The notes under the pieces are model-generated. The model did not search any database. It was not told the DNA's origin and saw only the letters and a list, made by a program, of their open reading frames with translations. Position numbers and translations under genes: made by a program. A stretch of 64,000 bases of DNA from Cichorium intybus (taxonomy: Eukaryota > Streptophyta > Magnoliopsida > Asterales > Asteraceae). This document shows positions 48,705 to 64,000 of the stretch, piece after piece. Within the stretch, counting starts at the first letter, position 1, and each line of letters begins with the position of its first letter. The DNA lies in the NCBI GenBank assembly GCA_023525715.1, contig CM042015.1, positions 89,258,250 to 89,322,249 of the forward strand, given 5' to 3'.

Positions 48705-51700
48705 CTAATTACTAAAACTAACATCATCCTTCAATCCAATGCTCCGAGCATGCTGATTGTGCTTGATCCTGTTCAGAGCCTTAGTCAAAGGATCTGCAGG
48801 ATTGTCCTCAGATGATACTCGCTTAACCAGTAAGTGCCCTTCTTCTATCTGATGTCGAATGTAGTGGTACTTTCTTTCGATATGCCTGGACTTTCCATGG
48901 TCTCGCGGTTCCTTTGCCAAGGCGACCGCTCCTTCATTATCGCAGAAAAGTTCCACCGGCTCCTGAATGCTCGGGACAACTCCAAGATCCCCGATGAAAT
49001 TCTTTAGCCAAGCCGCCTCCTTAGACGCTTCACTCGCTGCGATGTACTCTGATTCGCACGTTGAATCAGCCACCGTTTCCTGCTTGGAACTTTTCCAAGT
49101 GACCGCTCCACCGTTCAACAGAAAAACCCAGCCCGACTGGGACCGTCCACTGTCCCTATCTGTCTGGAAACTGGCGTCTGTATATCCACTCACTTTTAAC
49201 TCATCACTGCCACCAAGGACTAATACCATATTCTTTGTCCTTCGCAGATACTTGAGTATGTTCTTGACTGCAATCCAATGTGCTTTTCCAGGATTACCCT
49301 GGTACCGACTAACCAAGCTTAGTGCATAGGATACGTCGGGACGAGTACATGTCATAGCATACATGATCGACCCTACAGCCGAAGCATAAGGTACTCGACT
49401 CATTTCAGCTATTTCCTGATCGGTACTCGGACTTTGAGTCTTACTCAATTTTACACCACTTAGGATTGGTAGCTCTCCCTTTTTGGAACTTTCCATGTTA
49501 AACCTTTTTAACACCTTTTCCAAATATGTACACTGGCTTAGGCCTATCAATTTTCTCTTTCTATCTCTAAGTATTCTTATCCCGAGAATATAAGCAGCTT
49601 CCCCTAGGTCTTTCATGGCGAAACACTTCCCGAGCCAAGCCTTAACATTCTGCAAGGTCGGAATGTCGTTTCCCATGAGCAGTATGTCATCAACATACAG
49701 CACCAGGAAAGTGACTATACTCCCACTAGCCTTGACATATACACAGGACTCATCTTCACTCCTAGAGAAGCCAAACTCTTTGACTTTCTCATGGAAGCAA
49801 AGATTCCAACTGCGAGATGCTTGCTTCAACCCGTAGATTGATCTTTCAAGCTTACATACTTTATCAGGGTGCTTAGTGTCTACAAAACCTTCTAGCTGAC
49901 TCATGTAAACATCTTCAGTCAGTTTCCCGTTAAGGAAAGCGGTTTTGACATCCATCTGCCAGATTTCATAATTATGAAACGCAGCTATGGCAAGCATTAT
50001 CCTGATTGACTTAATCTTGGCTACTGGCGAGAAGGTTTCATCATAGTCAACCCCCCGGGTTTGAGTGAATCCCTTCGCAACCAGCCGAGCTTTATAAGTA
50101 TGCACGTTTCCGTCCATGTCGGTCTTCTTTTTGAAGATCCACTTGCATCCGACTGTCTTTCGACCCGGTACATTGTCAACCAAGTTCCAAACTTGATTGT
50201 CGTACATGGACTTTATCTCGCTGTCCATTGCCTCTTTCCATTTTGCAGACTCGGGGCCTGCCACTGCTTCACGGTAGCTAGCTGGCTCATCCAAATTAGT
50301 CAATGTACGATCACTGACTAACGTGTCTCCGTCCGAGGTAATATGGAAACCATAGAACTCGGGCGGCATGCTAACTCTACCTGAACGCCTAAGGGGCAAC
50401 GAAATGTCGGTAGGTCCAACAGGAACTTCTTCCTCATGTTGGTTACTAGTTTCTTCTAAGGTTGTTTCATCGGGCGTCTCCTGAATTTCTTCGAGATCGA
50501 TCGTACTCCCACTGTCCTCTTTGGATATGAGTTCTCTCTCTCGAAAGAACCCCCGTCTTGCTACAAAGACCACGTCCTCGCTCGGTCTGTAGAACAAGTA
50601 TCCAAAAGACTGTTTCGGGTATCCGATGAAGTAACACCTCTCACTTCTTTCTGAGAGCTTATCTGAAGTATCTCGTCTCACGAATGCTTCACAGCCCCAG
50701 ACTTTGATGTGTGCCAACGAGGGAACTTTCCCCGTCCACATCTCGTGCGGTGTTTTCGCAACCTTCTTGGTTGGGACAAGATTTAGGATATGGGCGGCAG
50801 TCTCTAAGGCATACCCCCGGAAATGGATTGGAAGTGAGGCTCGACTCATCATGGAACGAACCATGTCCAACAAGGTTCGGTTGCGTCTCTCTACAACACC
50901 ATTCAGTTGAGGTGTTCTTGGAGGCGACAACTGTGAAATAATTCCACATTCCTTGAGGTAATCGAGAAACTCGATACTAAGATACTCACCGCCTCTGTCG
51001 GATCTAAGCATCTTTATCTTTCTGCCCAATTGATTTTCTGCTTCATTCTTAAACTCTTTGAACTTTTCAAAGGTATCCGACTTATTCTTGATTAAGTAGA
51101 CATATCCATTTCTACTAAAATCGTCGGTAAAGGTCACATAGAACCGCGTGCCATCTCTAGTGGTTGTTCTGAAGGGACCACACACATCAGTATGTATGAT
51201 ATCCAACAGACCTTCACCTCTTTCAAAGGAACCTTTGAATGGTGATTTTGTCATCTTGCCAAGTAAGCAAGATTCGCATACATCATCTGACCCGAGGTCG
51301 AATGATTTCAACACTCCATCCTTTTGGAGTTGGGCGATGCGTTTCTTGTTTATATGGCCAAGGCGACAATGCCACAGACATGCCTTTTCTACACGGCTTG
51401 AAGCATCAATAGTTAACACATTTTTGCCATAATTATCAACGCACATAATAGATTCATAAACACCATCACAAGGCATAGCATTAAATATAAAAACATCATT
51501 TTTGAAAACCGAAATTGAACCATTCAATTTATTAAACTCATAATAAAAGCCTTGTCTAAATAGTGCATGAAAAGAAATTATGTTCTTTGCCATATCTGGC
51601 GCATAGCAACAATTATGTAAATCTAATCTAACTCCACTGCTCAGCATCAGTCCATAAACACCAATCTTGGTAACAGGTGACGTTCGCCTATTGCCCATGA

Positions 51701-52736
51701 CCAGGTTCAGTCTGCCATGCTCCAGTTCCCTACTTTCCTCTAGGCCCTGCAAATCAGAACAGATGTGAAAACCACATCCTGTATCAAGGACCCATGAACG
51801 GGAAAAAGATGAGTTATTAGATATAGAATACGTACCTGCCTGTGACGGTTTCACTTTACCGTCCTTGACATCCTGCAGATACGTTGGGCAGCTCCTCTTC
51901 CAATGACCCTTCTGCTTGCAGTAAAAGCAGTCGGCCTCTTTGGGGTTCCGAACATGTGGAATTCCGGAAGACTTACCTTTCGGGGCACCGCTAGATGACC
52001 CGACGTGAGTCTTTTCCCTCCAGTTCTGCTTAAGAAGGCCTTTCCGTTTCTTTCCCTTTCCGGAGCCAATAGCCAGGACAGGCGGGTTGACAGGGAGCAC
52101 AGCTTTTCCCTTCATCCCGTCCTCAGCCGTACGCAGCATGCGGTGTAACTCAGCTAGGTTTGCCTGGTTGTTGTTCAAATGATACGCCAGTGTGAACTGG
52201 TCATAAGAACTGGGTAAGGAGTTCAGCACTATGTCAACTGCTAAGTCCTCATGAACCGGCATTTCCAGCTTTCTAAGCCTTTCCACGTAACCATGCATCC
52301 TCTGCACATGTGCACAGATGGACTCGCCCTCTTTGGGCTTGCTGTTAGTGAAAGCTTTTACAACCTCACGCCTCTCGATGCGCTCTTGCTTGCGGAACCT
52401 TTCTGCGAGCTCTTTGTGCATCTCGTAAGGCCAATAGTCCTCATAGATACGCTGCAGTTCAGGGTTCATAGTAGCGATCATGATGCAGGCCACTTTGGTC
52501 GCATCATCAGAGTGTTTAGTGTACGCAGCGATTTCCTCGGGAGTAGCGGTTTCAGTGTCCACATCAACAAGCTCGGTTTCTAGAACATACTCTTTATGTT
52601 CAAACCTTAGAGCCATTTTGATGTTGCGGATCCAGTCATTGTAGTTGGTGCCGTCTAACGTCACCTTTGAGCATAATGACAGAATCGAGGTGACATTACC
52701 GGGATTTGAGTGGGGAACGGATTGGTCAGAAGACAT
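48705..52736 (-). CDS. Copia-II Gag-Pol polyprotein, 1343 aa
   Basis: Unbroken from ATG at 52736. Gag (1-260) begins MSSDQSVPHSNPGN and includes NYNDWIRNIKMALRF; zinc knuckle C270, C273, H278, C283; protease D318-T319-G320 (WVLDTGCGFHICSD); integrase H456, H461, C487, C490 and catalytic D517, D580, E616 with 35 residues between the last two; reverse transcriptase YVDD at 1014-1017; RNase H with GYTDASF (about 1184-1190) and STCESEYIAAS (about 1225-1235). Every catalytic motif checked is intact, so the protein should process itself, reverse transcribe and integrate. One frame for Gag and Pol, as in Copia-I, but sequence and LTRs differ enough for another lineage; I do not name it. Confidence 0.96.
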   Translation of the reverse strand: MSSDQSVPHSNPGNVTSILSLCSKVTLDGTNYNDWIRNIKMALRFEHKEYVLETELVDVDTETATPEEIAAYTKHSDDATKVACIMIATMNPELQRIYEDYWPYEMHKELAERFRKQERIERREVVKAFTNSKPKEGESICAHVQRMHGYVERLRKLEMPVHEDLAVDIVLNSLPSSYDQFTLAYHLNNNQANLAELHRMLRTAEDGMKGKAVLPVNPPVLAIGSGKGKKRKGLLKQNWREKTHVGSSSGAPKGKSSGIPHVRNPKEADCFYCKQKGHWKRSCPTYLQDVKDGKVKPSQAGTYSISNNSSFSRSWVLDTGCGFHICSDLQGLEESRELEHGRLNLVMGNRRTSPVTKIGVYGLMLSSGVRLDLHNCCYAPDMAKNIISFHALFRQGFYYEFNKLNGSISVFKNDVFIFNAMPCDGVYESIMCVDNYGKNVLTIDASSRVEKACLWHCRLGHINKKRIAQLQKDGVLKSFDLGSDDVCESCLLGKMTKSPFKGSFERGEGLLDIIHTDVCGPFRTTTRDGTRFYVTFTDDFSRNGYVYLIKNKSDTFEKFKEFKNEAENQLGRKIKMLRSDRGGEYLSIEFLDYLKECGIISQLSPPRTPQLNGVVERRNRTLLDMVRSMMSRASLPIHFRGYALETAAHILNLVPTKKVAKTPHEMWTGKVPSLAHIKVWGCEAFVRRDTSDKLSERSERCYFIGYPKQSFGYLFYRPSEDVVFVARRGFFRERELISKEDSGSTIDLEEIQETPDETTLEETSNQHEEEVPVGPTDISLPLRRSGRVSMPPEFYGFHITSDGDTLVSDRTLTNLDEPASYREAVAGPESAKWKEAMDSEIKSMYDNQVWNLVDNVPGRKTVGCKWIFKKKTDMDGNVHTYKARLVAKGFTQTRGVDYDETFSPVAKIKSIRIMLAIAAFHNYEIWQMDVKTAFLNGKLTEDVYMSQLEGFVDTKHPDKVCKLERSIYGLKQASRSWNLCFHEKVKEFGFSRSEDESCVYVKASGSIVTFLVLYVDDILLMGNDIPTLQNVKAWLGKCFAMKDLGEAAYILGIRILRDRKRKLIGLSQCTYLEKVLKRFNMESSKKGELPILSGVKLSKTQSPSTDQEIAEMSRVPYASAVGSIMYAMTCTRPDVSYALSLVSRYQGNPGKAHWIAVKNILKYLRRTKNMVLVLGGSDELKVSGYTDASFQTDRDSGRSQSGWVFLLNGGAVTWKSSKQETVADSTCESEYIAASEASKEAAWLKNFIGDLGVVPSIQEPVELFCDNEGAVALAKEPRDHGKSRHIERKYHYIRHQIEEGHLLVKRVSSEDNPADPLTKALNRIKHNQHARSIGLKDDVSFSN

Positions 52737-54000
52737 CTGAACAAGAAGAAGGTAGTTTTAATTAGATAGAATAATAATAATAGTCCTCATATTCACCCAA
52801 GAATAAATACGAGGCTAGGATCCTACAATAACAATCTACAATACCGAAAAGGGATGCCGTAATCAGTATTGCAAATTTTACAAGGTAGGCGAATGACGAT
52901 TCAGCCAATTCCACCGCGGTAACATAATCATATTATAATGGAATTCCTAGTTGCTTTGAGATTTACCGAACTGTTCGATAGCATGTTTTAATCTCGGGAA
53001 TGCCCCACTGTTTGTGACTGGGATGCCGAGGATCACAAACCGGGTGTGAATAACCATGCAAATTGCTTGGTACTCTTGAAGTCAATTGTCATCTCTAATT
53101 AACGTGCCGGTAAACCACACACGCTCCGTTAATAATGACAAAATCAAGAAACCCATTGCGACCTTTTGTGGACCCCAGTTGGCGTGCCGGTAAACCACAC
53201 GCGCTCCACCAACGTTCCACAAAGTGCAATGTGCAATTTCATGGATTAGCAACAATTCACATTTTTAACCTAAAGTAACTAGATTGGGATTTGTTTTAGG
53301 GTTCTAGTACTTTCAATTATAGCATTATACTTTTAAGAGGCTTAGCGGTTCTATCATACCCGTTCAGCTAACGACACTCGACTGACCAGGAGAGCGGTGG
53401 GTAAGAGTAGATACCCATTAGACTAACATTTTATAGTCAGTCGCCTTATACCCTCTTTATAGGACAGTTTTGTGAATGAGGCTTACTAGCGGTAGACTAA
53501 CCAATTTTCTTATACATATTAAATTAACTTTTAATTTTAAATACATATAAGATATATTTTAATCTCATTAAAATATTTTAGAATTAATTAAATTCTAATT
53601 TTCGCAAATTATACTAATTTTATGAAAATTTTAATTAATTCTTTAATCCGATTTAATTGGTCTTTTAATTAATCAATTAATTAAACTAATTAAATCTATG
53701 TTATAGATTACCAAATTAATCAAATTAATTAATCTATAAATGCCCCATGAATTTCGAAATACACATGCCAAGAATTAGGGTTCAAGTTATTTTAGTTGAT
53801 TTAGTTACCAAAAATAACAACACACAAATATGGCAAGCAAATCAAGCAATCTAGGGGACCATTTAGGGCATGGCGGCTAGGGTTAGGAAACCCTAGCCAA
53901 GCCATCAACATTCAAGGCCACCAAGGGTGGATTTTCGCAAAAAACACCAAGGCCAAGATCATGCAAGCAGTTCATAATCAAATCACAAGAAAATAAGGTA

Positions 54001-54012
54001 GCTCTGATACCA
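54001..54012 (-). other. Primer-binding site of Copia-II
   Basis: The minus strand reads TGGTATCAGAGC, one base after the 5' LTR. Confidence 0.93.
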
Positions 54013-54013
54013 C

Positions 54014-54779
54014 TGAAGGGTTTCTATGCAATCAATGAACACAAAAATTACCTAGGGTTCACATGCAACCCTAATATTGATCTATGTTTTCTTCTATGAA
54101 GATTAGAACTAAGAACCTAAAGGATACAATTCAATTCTAAAGAAGAATTAAGAAAACCAACCTTTGATCTTATGATCCTTTTAAGCAGCAGCAAAAGTAT
54201 CCTGCCTCAGATGAAAGTCACACCCAAGGGATGGAAGAATCAGTCCAGCAGAGTGAATCCAGAGAGAAGATGGCGTGAATATGAGGTGCCAGGGGGTTCC
54301 TTTTATAGCCTCCAAGGGTTACACCTGAAACCCTAAGGAGCCTCCAATTGGACAAGGCTTTTGACCACTTGGACCAGGCTTACAAAAACCCTAATTAGGG
54401 TTTCGCCAACCCTTGGAGAAGCCTCCAAGGTGGCGCCACTTTTGGTCCCTGGTTTTCCTGGCCAGTTATTCAACTATTGAATAAATACCAAACCAGTCCC
54501 TGCACCTTTTAATTAATTAATTTAATCTCTAAATTAAATCCAATTAATTCTAGATTAAATCTCAATTAATTAATATAGTTTCTAATTAATATATTAGCAC
54601 TTAAATATATTAATAAACCATATATATTTTCTATTGATTTATTATACAATTAATAAATCAACTATTCTCTCTACTGAACTATCTTTCCTCCACCCATGAG
54701 GGCAACCCAAATAGACTTTGCTTTTAATCACAAGATAAAAGGTCAATTACAAGTCATGGCTTAGACACCTAATCCAACA
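54014..54779 (-). repeat. 5' LTR of Copia-II
   Basis: 766 bp, nearly identical to 47129-47896; differences include a TA indel near 54622 and three single-base changes. Confidence 0.95.
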
Positions 54780-54784
54780 ATATA

Positions 54785-57700
54785 CACTATCTCTAAAAAC
54801 TCACCATCTTCTAATTCTTGGGTCCTTGATACAGGATGTAGTTTTCACATTTGTTCTGATTTGCAGGGCCTAAAGGAAAGTAGTGAGGTGGAGCACGGTA
54901 GACTGAACTTGCTCATGGGCAATATGAGATCGTCCCCTGTTACCAAGATCGGCGTTTACAGTTTAGTGCTTAGTAGTGATGTTACCTTAGAGTTGTTAGA
55001 TTGTTGCTATTGGATAGAAATGGCAAGAACTATTGTTTCATTTCGCGCATTATTCAGACAAGGATTTCATTTTTCTTTTGATAATAAAATTGGCTCTATT
55101 TCTGTTTTCAAAAATGGTAATTTTATTTTTACTGCTTATCCTTGTGAAGGTGTGTATGAAACTGTTGAATGTGTTGACAATTTAGGACATATTGTAAATT
55201 ACATTGATTCTACTAATGGTGTAGAAAAGGCATGTCTATGGCATAGTTGGCTCGGGCACATCAGCAAGAAACGCATCGCCCAACTCCAAAGGGATGGAGT
55301 GTTGGAATCATTCGACCTCAAGTCGGATGATGTATGCGAATCTTGTCTGTTGGGCAAGATGACTAAATCACCTTTAAAAGGGACTTTTGAAAAAGGTGAA
55401 GGTCTGTTGGACATCATTCACACGGATGTGAGTGGTCCATTCAGATCAACCACAAATGATGGGCACGCGGTTCTACGTGACCTTTACAGACGATTTAATT
55501 AGATACGGTTATATCTACTTGATCAAGCACAAGTCAGAAACCTTTGAAAAGTTCAAAGAGTTTAAGAACGAAGTATAGAATCAATTAGGCAGGCAGATAA
55601 AGATGCTCAGGTCCGACAGAGGTGGAGAGCATCTTAGTATCGAGTTCCTAGACTATCTAAAGGAATGCGGAATAGTTTCGCAGTTGACACCTCCCAGGAC
55701 ACCACAGTTGAATGGTTTTGCAGAGAGGCGTAACCTAACCTTGTTGGACATGGTTCGTTCCATGATGAGTCGAGCTTCACTTCCCATTCACTTCTGGGGG
55801 TATGTCTTAGAGACTGCCGCCCATATCCTCAATCTTGTCCCAACTAAGAAGGTTGTAAAAACACCTCATGAGATGTGAACGGGGAAAGTTTCCTCGTTGG
55901 CACATATCAAAGTCTGGGGTTGTGAGGCTTTCGTTAGAAGAGAGACTCAAGACAAACTCGCAGAAAAGAAGCAAAAGGTGTAACTTTTTTGGTTTTCCCA
56001 AACAGTCCTTTGGATATCTATTCTACAGACCGAGCGAGGACGTGGTCTTTGTAGCTAGACGAGCAGTCTTTCGAGAGAGAGAGCTCATATTCAAAGAGGA
56101 CAGTGGGAGTACCATTGATCTTGAAGAAATTCAAGAGTCATTAGATGACACAATCTTAGGAGAAACTAGCCACCAACCTGAGGAAGAAGTTCATGTTGGT
56201 CCGACTGAAGTATCCGTACCTCTTAGGCGCTCCGGTAGGGTTAGCATGCCACCCGAGTTTTATGGTTTCCATATAACTTCGGATGGGGACACGTTTGTCA
56301 GTGATAGGACACTCATAAATTTGGATGAGCCAGCTAACTACCAGGAAGCAGTGGCGGGCCCCGAGTCTGCCAAGTAGAGAGAGGCCATGGATAGCGAGAT
56401 CAAGTCCATGTATGACAATCAAGTTTGGAACTTGGTTGATAACGTACCGGGTCGAAAGACAGTCGAGTGCAAGTGGATCTTCAAGAAGAAGACCGACATG
56501 GACGGAAAGGTACACACTTTCAAGGCAAGACTGGTTGCAAAGGGCTTTACTCAAACCCCAGAGGTTGACTATGACGAGACCTTCTCACCAGTAGCCAAGA
56601 TAAAGTCTATTAGGATAATGCTGGTCATAGCTGCGTTTCATGACTATGAAATTTGGCAGATGGACGTCAAAACCGCTTTCCTTAATGAGAAGTTGACTGA
56701 GGATGTTTACATGAATCAGCCAGAGGGTTTTGTCGATGCAAAGTATCCCAATAGGGTGTGTAATCTTGAAAGATCGATCTACGGATTGAAGCAAGCTTCT
56801 CGCAGCTGGAATCTTTGTTTCCATGAGAAAGTCAAAGAGTTTGGTTTTTTTAGGAGCGCGGATGAGTCTTGTGTATATGTCAACGCTAATGGGAGTATAG
56901 TCACCTTTCTGATGATGTATGTTTATGACATACTGCTTATGGGAAACAACATTCCAACCTTGCAAGATGTCAAGTCTTGGCTTGGGAAGTGTTTCGCCAT
57001 GAAGGACCTAGGAGAGGCTGCCTATATTCTCAGGATAAGAATATTGAGAGATAGGAAGAAGAGACTAATTGGACTTAGTTAGGGTACGTACTTGGAAAAG
57101 GTACTAAAGAGGTTTACTATGGAAAATTCCAAGAAGGGAGAGCTACCTATCCAAAGTAATGCAAAGTTGAGTAAGACTCAAAGTCCGAGTACAGACGAGG
57201 AAATAGCTGACATGAGTCGGGTACCTTACGCTTCGGCTGTGGGGTCGATCATGTATGCTATGACGTGTACTCGCCCTGACGTGGCCTTTGCTTTGAGCAT
57301 GGTCAGTCGGTACCAGGGAAACCCTAGAAGGGCGCATTGGATAGCTATGAAAAATATACTCAAGTATATGCGAAGGACAAAGAACATGGTGTTAGTCCTT
57401 GGTGGCAATGATACTTTGAGAGTTGAAGGATATACAGATGCTAGCTTTCAGACGGATAGAGACGGTGGTCAATCTCAGTCGGGCTGGGTATTCCTTCTGA
57501 ATGGGGGAGCAGTAACTTGGAAAAGTTCCAAGCAAGAAACGGTGGCTGATTCTACGTGCGAATCAGAGTACATAGCGACAAGTGAAGCATCAAAGGAAGC
57601 GGCTTGGCTGAAGAACTTTATCGGTGACCTTGGAGTTGTCCCGAGTATTCAGGAGCCCATGGAACTATTCTGCGATAACGAAGGAGCGGTTGCCTTGACA

Positions 57701-57910
57701 AAGGAACCGCAAGACCATGGAAAGTCCAGGCATATCGACAGAAAGTACCACTACATAAGGCATAGAGTAGAAGAAGGTCACCTCCTTGTAAAGAGGGTAT
57801 CATCAGAAGATAATCCTGCAGATCCCTTGACAAAGGCTCTGAGTAGGATTAAGCACAATCAGCATGCTAGGAGCATTGAATTGAGAGATGATATAAGTTT
57901 TTGTAATTAG
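54785..57910 (+). pseudogene. Outer copia pol, broken
   Basis: Picks up exactly where gag was split: protease WVLDTGCSFHICSD, integrase HHCC (CLWHSWLGH has lost spacing identity but keeps both His; CESCLLGK), catalytic core RSDRGGEH and ERRN, reverse transcriptase and RNase H. Lesions against the intact nested copy: frameshifts near 55465 and 55960; TAG at 55576-55578, TGA at 55876-55878 (TGG), TAG at 56375-56377 (TGG), TAG at 57080-57082 (CAG). The catalytic YVDD is YVYD (56918-56929). Dead in several independent ways. Confidence 0.92.
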
Positions 57911-58769
57911 ATAGGATTTTGAAACTTGTAACAATGTAATTGTATTTGACATTTGTGATTTAATAATGGAGATTTATTAATGAGTAATGGTTTACTACTT
58001 TTGTCAATACTTTGTCATTGTGTTTCATTTTGCATGTTTACTTCCTGAATAATTGGATTATTCAAATATCCATAGTCGCTCATACTTTTAGGGAGTAAGT
58101 ATGAAGTAAGACTGTCATGAATTGGTTTGTAGATTGTCTAATGAGTTAGACATTGCAATAAGATTGCTGCAACGTTCATGAGTACTTGGAAATGGTGATT
58201 TAAGTATTGGATAAACCCGTGCTCAATGGATTGCTTCATGGATTATATCACGAGCAATGTTGAGATGATAATATCTTTTGATCTTTAAGCTAAGACATAT
58301 GAGTTATGATTTACTAGGCGGTTATTCATTGATAATAAGAAAACGCATCGGTAACTCGGTGTCATAAAACGTGTTGTTGTGAGTGATTTGTCTGGTAAAA
58401 GACATAAGTATATGAGTCGAAGCTTATCCGTCCCTTGACCCTAACGGGGAACAGATATTTGTAGGGCTCTCGATGAATTTGAAGTTGAATAAAAGGGTTG
58501 GCCAAACGGGACTAAATTGACTTGGTCAATTAGTAGTCTAAGAGTCATATGGAATCGGAAATCGAGAAACAGTGAATCAGACCAGGATTGATTTTAATCC
58601 ATGTCTTGAGTCTGAAAATATCTTGTTGGACGGAGGATCATCTGATCACTTATCTATGGACAGAACTGACTAGGTCAGAGTTTCGCAGCGGTTTCTAGGA
58701 AGCTACAGATGCTGGTTAATTAGAGGTTAAATTGGTAATTATAGTCATAGACTTATCCAAGTGGGAGAC
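57911..58769 (+). other. 3' non-coding region of the outer copia
   Basis: About 860 bp between pol stop and 3' LTR, similar to the same interval of Copia-II read in reverse (48704 down to 47897). No ORF. Ends with the PPT. Confidence 0.8.
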
Positions 58770-59362
<593 letters not shown>

Positions 59363-59364
59363 TC

Positions 59365-62870
<3,506 letters not shown>

Positions 62871-62879
62871 TCGATAGGT

Positions 62880-64000
62880 TGAGTGTGTGCTAAAGGGTGG
62901 GGTGGAGCACAAGTCGATGGTAAAAAAAATTAAAAAATATTGACGATAAAAAAATTAAAATTTTTTGGTGGACGGGGGTGATGGTAGGTTGGGGTAGGGG
63001 TGGGGGGTGGTAGGGTGGGTGGGGTGGAGCGGAAGCGTGTTGTTAAAAATTAAAATTTTTTTTGTGGGCAGGGCAGGTGGGTAGGGTAGGGTGGGGTGGG
63101 TAGGGTAGGGTGGGTGCTGGTAGGTGGGGTATAGCTGGATTGGGTGGTAAAACAATTATTTTTTTTGGAGGGCGGGGTATGGTAGGGTGGCGTGGGGTGG
63201 GTAGGGTAGGGTGGGTGGAGCGGGAGTGGTGGTAAAAATATGAAAGTTTTTTTTACGGGGTAGGGTATGTTGGGGTGGCGTGGGGTTGGTAGGTAGGGTG
63301 GGTGCTGGTGGGTGGGTGGAGCGAGAGTGGGTGAAAAAATTTTTGGTGGGCGGGGGGTGGATTAGAGTAAGGTAGGGTGGAGATGGGTAGGGTGTAGGGT
63401 GGGTGCTGGTGGGTTAGATGGAGCGGGTGAGTTGGTGGTAAACAAATAATTTTTTTGTGGTAGGGCGGGGGTAGGTGGGTAAGGTGGGGTGGCGTGGGGT
63501 AGGGTAGCGTAGGTGCTGGTGGGTGGGGAGGAGCGGGATTGGGTGGTAAAAAAATTAAAATTTTTTGGTGGACGGGGTAGGGTAGGGTGACGTGGAGTTG
63601 GATAGGGTAGGGTGGGTGCTCATGGGTGGGGGTGGAGGCGGGAGTTGGTGGTAAAAAATATTAAAAATTTTATTTTTTTTTGGTGGACGAGGTAGGGTAG
63701 GTTGGGGTGGGTAGGGTAGGGTGGGTGCTGGAGGGTGGGGTGGAGCGGGAGTGGGTGGTAAAAAAAATTAATTTTTTTTTTGGTGGGCGAGGTAGGTGGG
63801 TAAGAGTGGGGTGGGGGTGGGTAGGGTAAGGGTGGGTGCTGGTGGGTGGGAGGTGGACGGGTTTGGATGGTAAAAAAATTATTTTTTTGGTCGGCGGGGG
63901 TAGGGTATGGTAGGGGTGGGGATGGGATGGGGTGAGTGGTTGGAAAAAAATAATTTTTTTTGGGGTGGACGGGGGGGGGGGGGGGGGGAGGGTGGGGGTT
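62880..64000 (+). repeat. G-rich minisatellite, about 100-110-bp units, runs off the window
   Basis: Each unit has an AT stretch (GGTAAAAAAATTAAAATTTTTT) followed by GGTGGGCGGGGTAGG, GGGTGGGTGCTGGTGGGTGG and GGAGCGGGAGTGGGT. About ten units are visible, ending in a G-homopolymer near 63970-63988. Strong G-quadruplex potential. Related in composition to 18611-18763 and 20405-20640. Confidence 0.9.

Larger units (their letters stand above)
47129..54779 (-). mobile_element. Intact young copia nested in the old one (Copia-II)
   Basis: 7651 bp, opposite strand to its host element. LTRs of 768 and 766 bp differ by eye at three substitutions and one 2-bp indel. Target duplication ATATA lies at 47124-47128 and 54780-54784. 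Primer site, single Gag-Pol ORF and PPT are all present. It inserted between the gag knuckle and protease of a relative. Leader (52737-54000) is about 1.26 kb, and about 0.8 kb lies between ORF end and 3' LTR. Looks autonomous. Confidence 0.96.

Overview
The window is nuclear DNA of a flowering plant, almost certainly a eudicot. It holds Ty1/copia elements primed by an initiator-methionine tRNA, an L1-type LINE, plant Helitrons, MULE, hAT and Harbinger relics, plant F-box/LRR genes and very long (TA)n tracts. The F-box proteins remind me of asterid (possibly Asteraceae) families, but that is recall and weak. No rRNA, tRNA or CRISPR array was seen. Over three quarters of the window is mobile-element or tandem-repeat DNA.

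Layout. 1-690: flank with a degraded PPR-like piece. 691-5494: intact young copia element (252-bp LTRs, one 1413-aa Gag-Pol ORF, target duplication AGGTC). 7066-7578: chimeric Helitron remnant (RPA-like start fused to the PIF1-like helicase end). 8747-9287: foldback TIR element. About 9376-17410: three Helitrons head to tail, the middle one hosting a MULE with very long inverted arms (12742-14887). 18262-20640: C-rich/G-rich minisatellite split by a gypsy-type solo LTR. 21776-23055 (-): F-box/LRR gene with an in-frame TAG. 23337-25765 (-): 5'-truncated LINE. 26023-26455: Harbinger-transposase-like pseudogene. 26470-28060: MULE carrying a 140-aa ORF. 30952-37109: three different TIR elements strung between four (TA)n tracts. 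38086-40953: fourth Helitron. 40987-42582 (-): the best candidate for an intact host gene, an F-box/LRR protein. 44391-59362: old decayed copia element with a young, intact, opposite-strand copia relative (47129-54779) nested in it. 59368-60318: a (TA)n block of about 950 bp, followed by another TIR-type end, CACATGTG-palindrome repeats and a G-rich minisatellite running off the window.

How it fits together. There is no operon-like logic. The two F-box genes are the only clear host genes; one is probably broken. The most interesting structure is a set of otherwise dissimilar TIR elements that share a terminal signature (GGTTC, short spacer, TGAGRAC), lie flush against (TA)n tracts and often carry CACATGTG palindromes inside. 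Others are the head-to-tail Helitron series with identical junctions, and the nested copia pair, where a young copy serves as a template for reading decay in the old one.
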